A stretch of DNA of 64,000 bases from Rhodobacter sp. GTDB taxonomy: Bacteria > Pseudomonadota > Alphaproteobacteria > Rhodobacterales > Rhodobacteraceae. The stretch is taken from positions 248,001 through 312,000 of the forward strand of contig JACKKG010000001.1 of assembly GCA_020637515.1 (NCBI GenBank), given 5' to 3'. The notes beneath the pieces were generated by a model that did not search any database, had not been told where the DNA came from, and saw only the letters and a list, made by a program, of their open reading frames with translations. The position numbers and the translations under genes were made by a program. Every line of letters begins with the position of its first letter. Positions within the stretch are counted from its first letter, which is position 1. Of this stretch, positions 62,240-64,000 are shown piece after piece.

Positions 62240-62935
62240 TCAGTGCGCGGCGTGCATCGCGGCGACCAGGCGGCGGCTTTGCGCCTCGGTCAGGCGCTGA
62301 TACGTGCCGTGCGATCCCCAGGCCATCAGTTCCTCGGCGGTGCGCACGGTCTCGGTGTGGCGCGCGGGGCAATGGGCCAGCAGCGTGCCGTTCACATAGA
62401 CCACTTCGTCGCCGTCGAATTCCAGCGTCACCGTCGTGATTTCGCGCGCCGGGGGAACCCGGGAAATCCCGCGGAAACCGTCCAGAGCTCCGGCGGACAC
62501 CACCGTGAAAGCGTCGCCATACAGGGCCTCGGCCTCGTCGGATTCGATCAGCAGCGCCTGTTCGGGCAACACCCGCATTTCGGTTCGGTTGCCCAAAGCC
62601 CGAGCCGGGATCTGCAACGGCCAGGCCGCCCGGGGGGCATCATGCGCGGCGGTCCACAAGGTCGAGACCGAAACCGATTTCAGCAGCTGCATCCCGTGAT
62701 CGAAGGTCACCACCCGATCCCCGGGGCGCAGATCCTCGACCGGCAGCCAACCCAGATCGGTCGCGACCAGCGAGCCGGCGATCAGGCCCTCGGCGACCGA
62801 ACCGGAATCGTTCCGGCCCATGCCTGCGTCACTGGCGGCGTCAAAGGTCCCGTCCCAGGCATTGCCGCGATCGGCAAACGCAAAGGGAATTGTCGCCCGG
62901 AAATCACTCAAACCACCCATCCAACTCTGCAACAT
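62240..62935 (-). CDS. Hint-domain protein lacking the N-terminal nucleophile
   Basis: 231 residues. A 45-residue N-terminal part (MLQSWMGGLSDFRATIPFAF) is followed by a Hint (Hedgehog/intein) module: GSLVATDLGWLPVEDLRPGD, RVVTFDHGMQ, LPEQALLIE, TLEFDGDEVVYVNGTLLAHC. In active Hint domains a Cys or Ser begins the first motif, but here Gly50 (SVAEGLIAGS) stands there, so the usual self-cleavage is unlikely. Many Rhodobacterales encode such proteins near secreted or surface proteins. ATG 62935 has AAAGGACAG upstream; the longer ATG at 62965 is not favoured. Convergent with fadB. Confidence 0.82.
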   Translation of the reverse strand: MLQSWMGGLSDFRATIPFAFADRGNAWDGTFDAASDAGMGRNDSGSVAEGLIAGSLVATDLGWLPVEDLRPGDRVVTFDHGMQLLKSVSVSTLWTAAHDAPRAAWPLQIPARALGNRTEMRVLPEQALLIESDEAEALYGDAFTVVSAGALDGFRGISRVPPAREITTVTLEFDGDEVVYVNGTLLAHCPARHTETVRTAEELMAWGSHGTYQRLTEAQSRRLVAAMHAAH

Positions 62936-63147
62936 GGTCTGTCCTTTCGTGAACACCGTTTGCATTCGATGGGTCCATACAACCGCCGGGAGGTGGCGAA
63001 GACGGGGAACGATTAAGGTAAATTGGTGATCTTTTCAGAAACCGATCCGTTGAAACGGCCACATTGGGGCCATTTCCGGCGAAATATGGCGAACAATACC
63101 CCCAAGGTTTGGGGATTGGTTCCAGATGACAGGGAAATGGCGCGACC

Positions 63148-64000
63148 TCAGCGTCCGCGCACCGCGATCATCACACCGGCAGCAACGATCAACCCCATGC
63201 CCACCCATGCAACCGCGGCGATAGTTTCGCCCCATAGAAACCAGCTCCATGCGGCCGAGATCGGCAGGATGACATATTCGAAGATCGACACCCGGCTGGC
63301 CTCGGCCAGTTGATAGGCCTTGACCATGCAGCCCACGGCAACCATCGACCCGGCCGCCTGCACAAAGGTCCAGAACAGGACCTGGCCGTTCGGCAGAACC
63401 CAGCCGCGCAGGATGAACCCCTCGGCGCCGGCCGGAACCGCCGGGTGCCACAGCGCCAATCCCGCCAGGCCCGCAACACCCGCAACGCCCAGCGCCAGGA
63501 AGAACCCCAAGGTCATCGCCGCGGCGCTTTCCTGCGGGCACCATTCGCGCGTCGCCAGATTGCCCAGCGCATAAAGCGCCCCCGCCCCGACCGGCAGCAG
63601 GCTGGCCCAGCCCAGCGGCGAGTCCGCGCCGGGTTGCAGCACCAGCACCACGCCCAGAAAGCCCAGCGCCACGGCCGCGATCCGCACCGGCCCCAGCGCA
63701 TGGCCGAACCAGAAGCGCGAAAAGATCAGCACGAAAATGGGCGCGGTGAACAGGCCCGCCGCGGTCTGCGCCACGCTCAGAAAGGCCAGGCAACCGAAAT
63801 AGATCAGCATCGCGCCGGCGTGAATCGCCGAACGCAGCGCCAGCGCGCGCGTGTCGCGCGCCGCCAGACGCAACCGCAAGGGCCGCGCGGCCAGCACGAA
63901 CAACGCCGCCGCCATGGCCGTGCGCATCGCGTGGAACTGCCACAGACCGACATCGGCGGCGATGAGACGCACGAAATTGTCGGTGAAACCGATGAGCAGC
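63148..64000 (-). CDS. DMT (EamA) superfamily transporter, N-terminally truncated by window edge
   Basis: 284 residues are visible and the frame stays open to the right edge, so the start is outside the window. Ten-helix pattern typical of EamA, first and second halves with similar features (FGCLAFLSVAQTAAGLFTAP, ALGFLGVVLVLQPGADSPLG; VSIFEYVILPISAAWSWFLW, WVGMGLIVAAGVMIAVRGR). An internal GTG at 63972 is not the true start because the upstream residues (LLIGFTDNFVRLIAAD) continue the first helix. Substrate unknown; exporters of amino acids or metabolites are common. It is co-directional with the Hint gene. Confidence 0.9.
   Translation of the reverse strand, partial: LLIGFTDNFVRLIAADVGLWQFHAMRTAMAAALFVLAARPLRLRLAARDTRALALRSAIHAGAMLIYFGCLAFLSVAQTAAGLFTAPIFVLIFSRFWFGHALGPVRIAAVALGFLGVVLVLQPGADSPLGWASLLPVGAGALYALGNLATREWCPQESAAAMTLGFFLALGVAGVAGLAGLALWHPAVPAGAEGFILRGWVLPNGQVLFWTFVQAAGSMVAVGCMVKAYQLAEASRVSIFEYVILPISAAWSWFLWGETIAAVAWVGMGLIVAAGVMIAVRGR

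Noticed and set aside
63099..63114. CCCCAA/TTGGGG hairpin near the Hint gene promoter
   Set aside because: Six base pairs with a 3-nt loop and no T-run; likely chance.

Overview
The window is GC-rich, densely coded chromosomal DNA from an alphaproteobacterium, most likely of the Rhodobacterales (Rhodobacteraceae-like). Pointers are the Flp pilins with an Asp-Trp replacing the usual Glu-Tyr, a Tad locus carrying an OmpA-type lipoprotein and an unassigned AAA ATPase, membrane urate hydroxylase PuuD with a PuuE-UraD fusion, a BluE/PduX-type threonine kinase beside cbiB, the ybgC-tolQRAB-pal-tilS-ftsH order, and a Hint-domain protein. No rRNA, tRNA, IS element, phage or CRISPR array was seen, and no species can be named from the sequence alone.

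Layout. 0-1.3 kb: end of an acyl-CoA ligase gene and two small MaoC-like genes, converging on a KstD-like flavoprotein (1.3-3.0 kb). 3.2-4.3 kb: a lone polysaccharide-export lipoprotein. 4.4-7.9 kb: threonine kinase, cbiB and threonine-phosphate decarboxylase, which together make and attach the aminopropanol linker of cobalamin, followed by a coupled SDR that lacks the catalytic Tyr and Lys. 7.9-17.7 kb: purine catabolism (puuD, LysR regulator, hiuH, puuE-uraD, allE, allA, NCS2 permease, 8-oxoguanine deaminase), with a glycosyltransferase inserted. 17.7-22.1 kb: 5'-nucleotidase, DUF952, pyrD, arsC-like gene and a lytic transglycosylase.

22.5-34.8 kb is a Tad (tight adherence, type IVb pilus) locus: two almost identical pilin genes, cpaB, cpaC, an OmpA-like lipoprotein, cpaE, cpaF, tadB, tadC, two TPR lipoproteins, the prepilin peptidase and an AAA ATPase of unknown role, closed by a convergent membrane-anchored LytTR regulator. 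TadE/F/G minor pilins are not in the window. 35.7-41.2 kb: a thioesterase, an SRPBCC protein, two folD paralogues, fhs and a MOSC protein, i.e. folate-linked C1 metabolism. 41.2-49.4 kb: ftsH, tilS and the tol-pal operon, without a cpoB/ybgF gene. 49.3-52.8 kb: YdeI-like protein, hypothetical protein, MATE transporter and two PaaI thioesterases. 53.0-62.1 kb: two MerR regulators and a beta-oxidation cluster (two acyl-CoA dehydrogenases, GST, thiolase, FadB-type enzyme and two small unknowns). 62.2-64.0 kb: a Hint-domain protein and the start-truncated gene of a DMT transporter.

The most promising leads are the Tad-linked AAA ATPase with its LytTR neighbour, the second FolD in which the catalytic Lys and Asp are replaced by Gln and Glu, the SDR without Tyr/Lys coupled to the B12 linker genes, a 31-codon ORF interlocked between allE and allA, the degenerate MaoC partner, and a composite intergenic repeat found at two distant loci.
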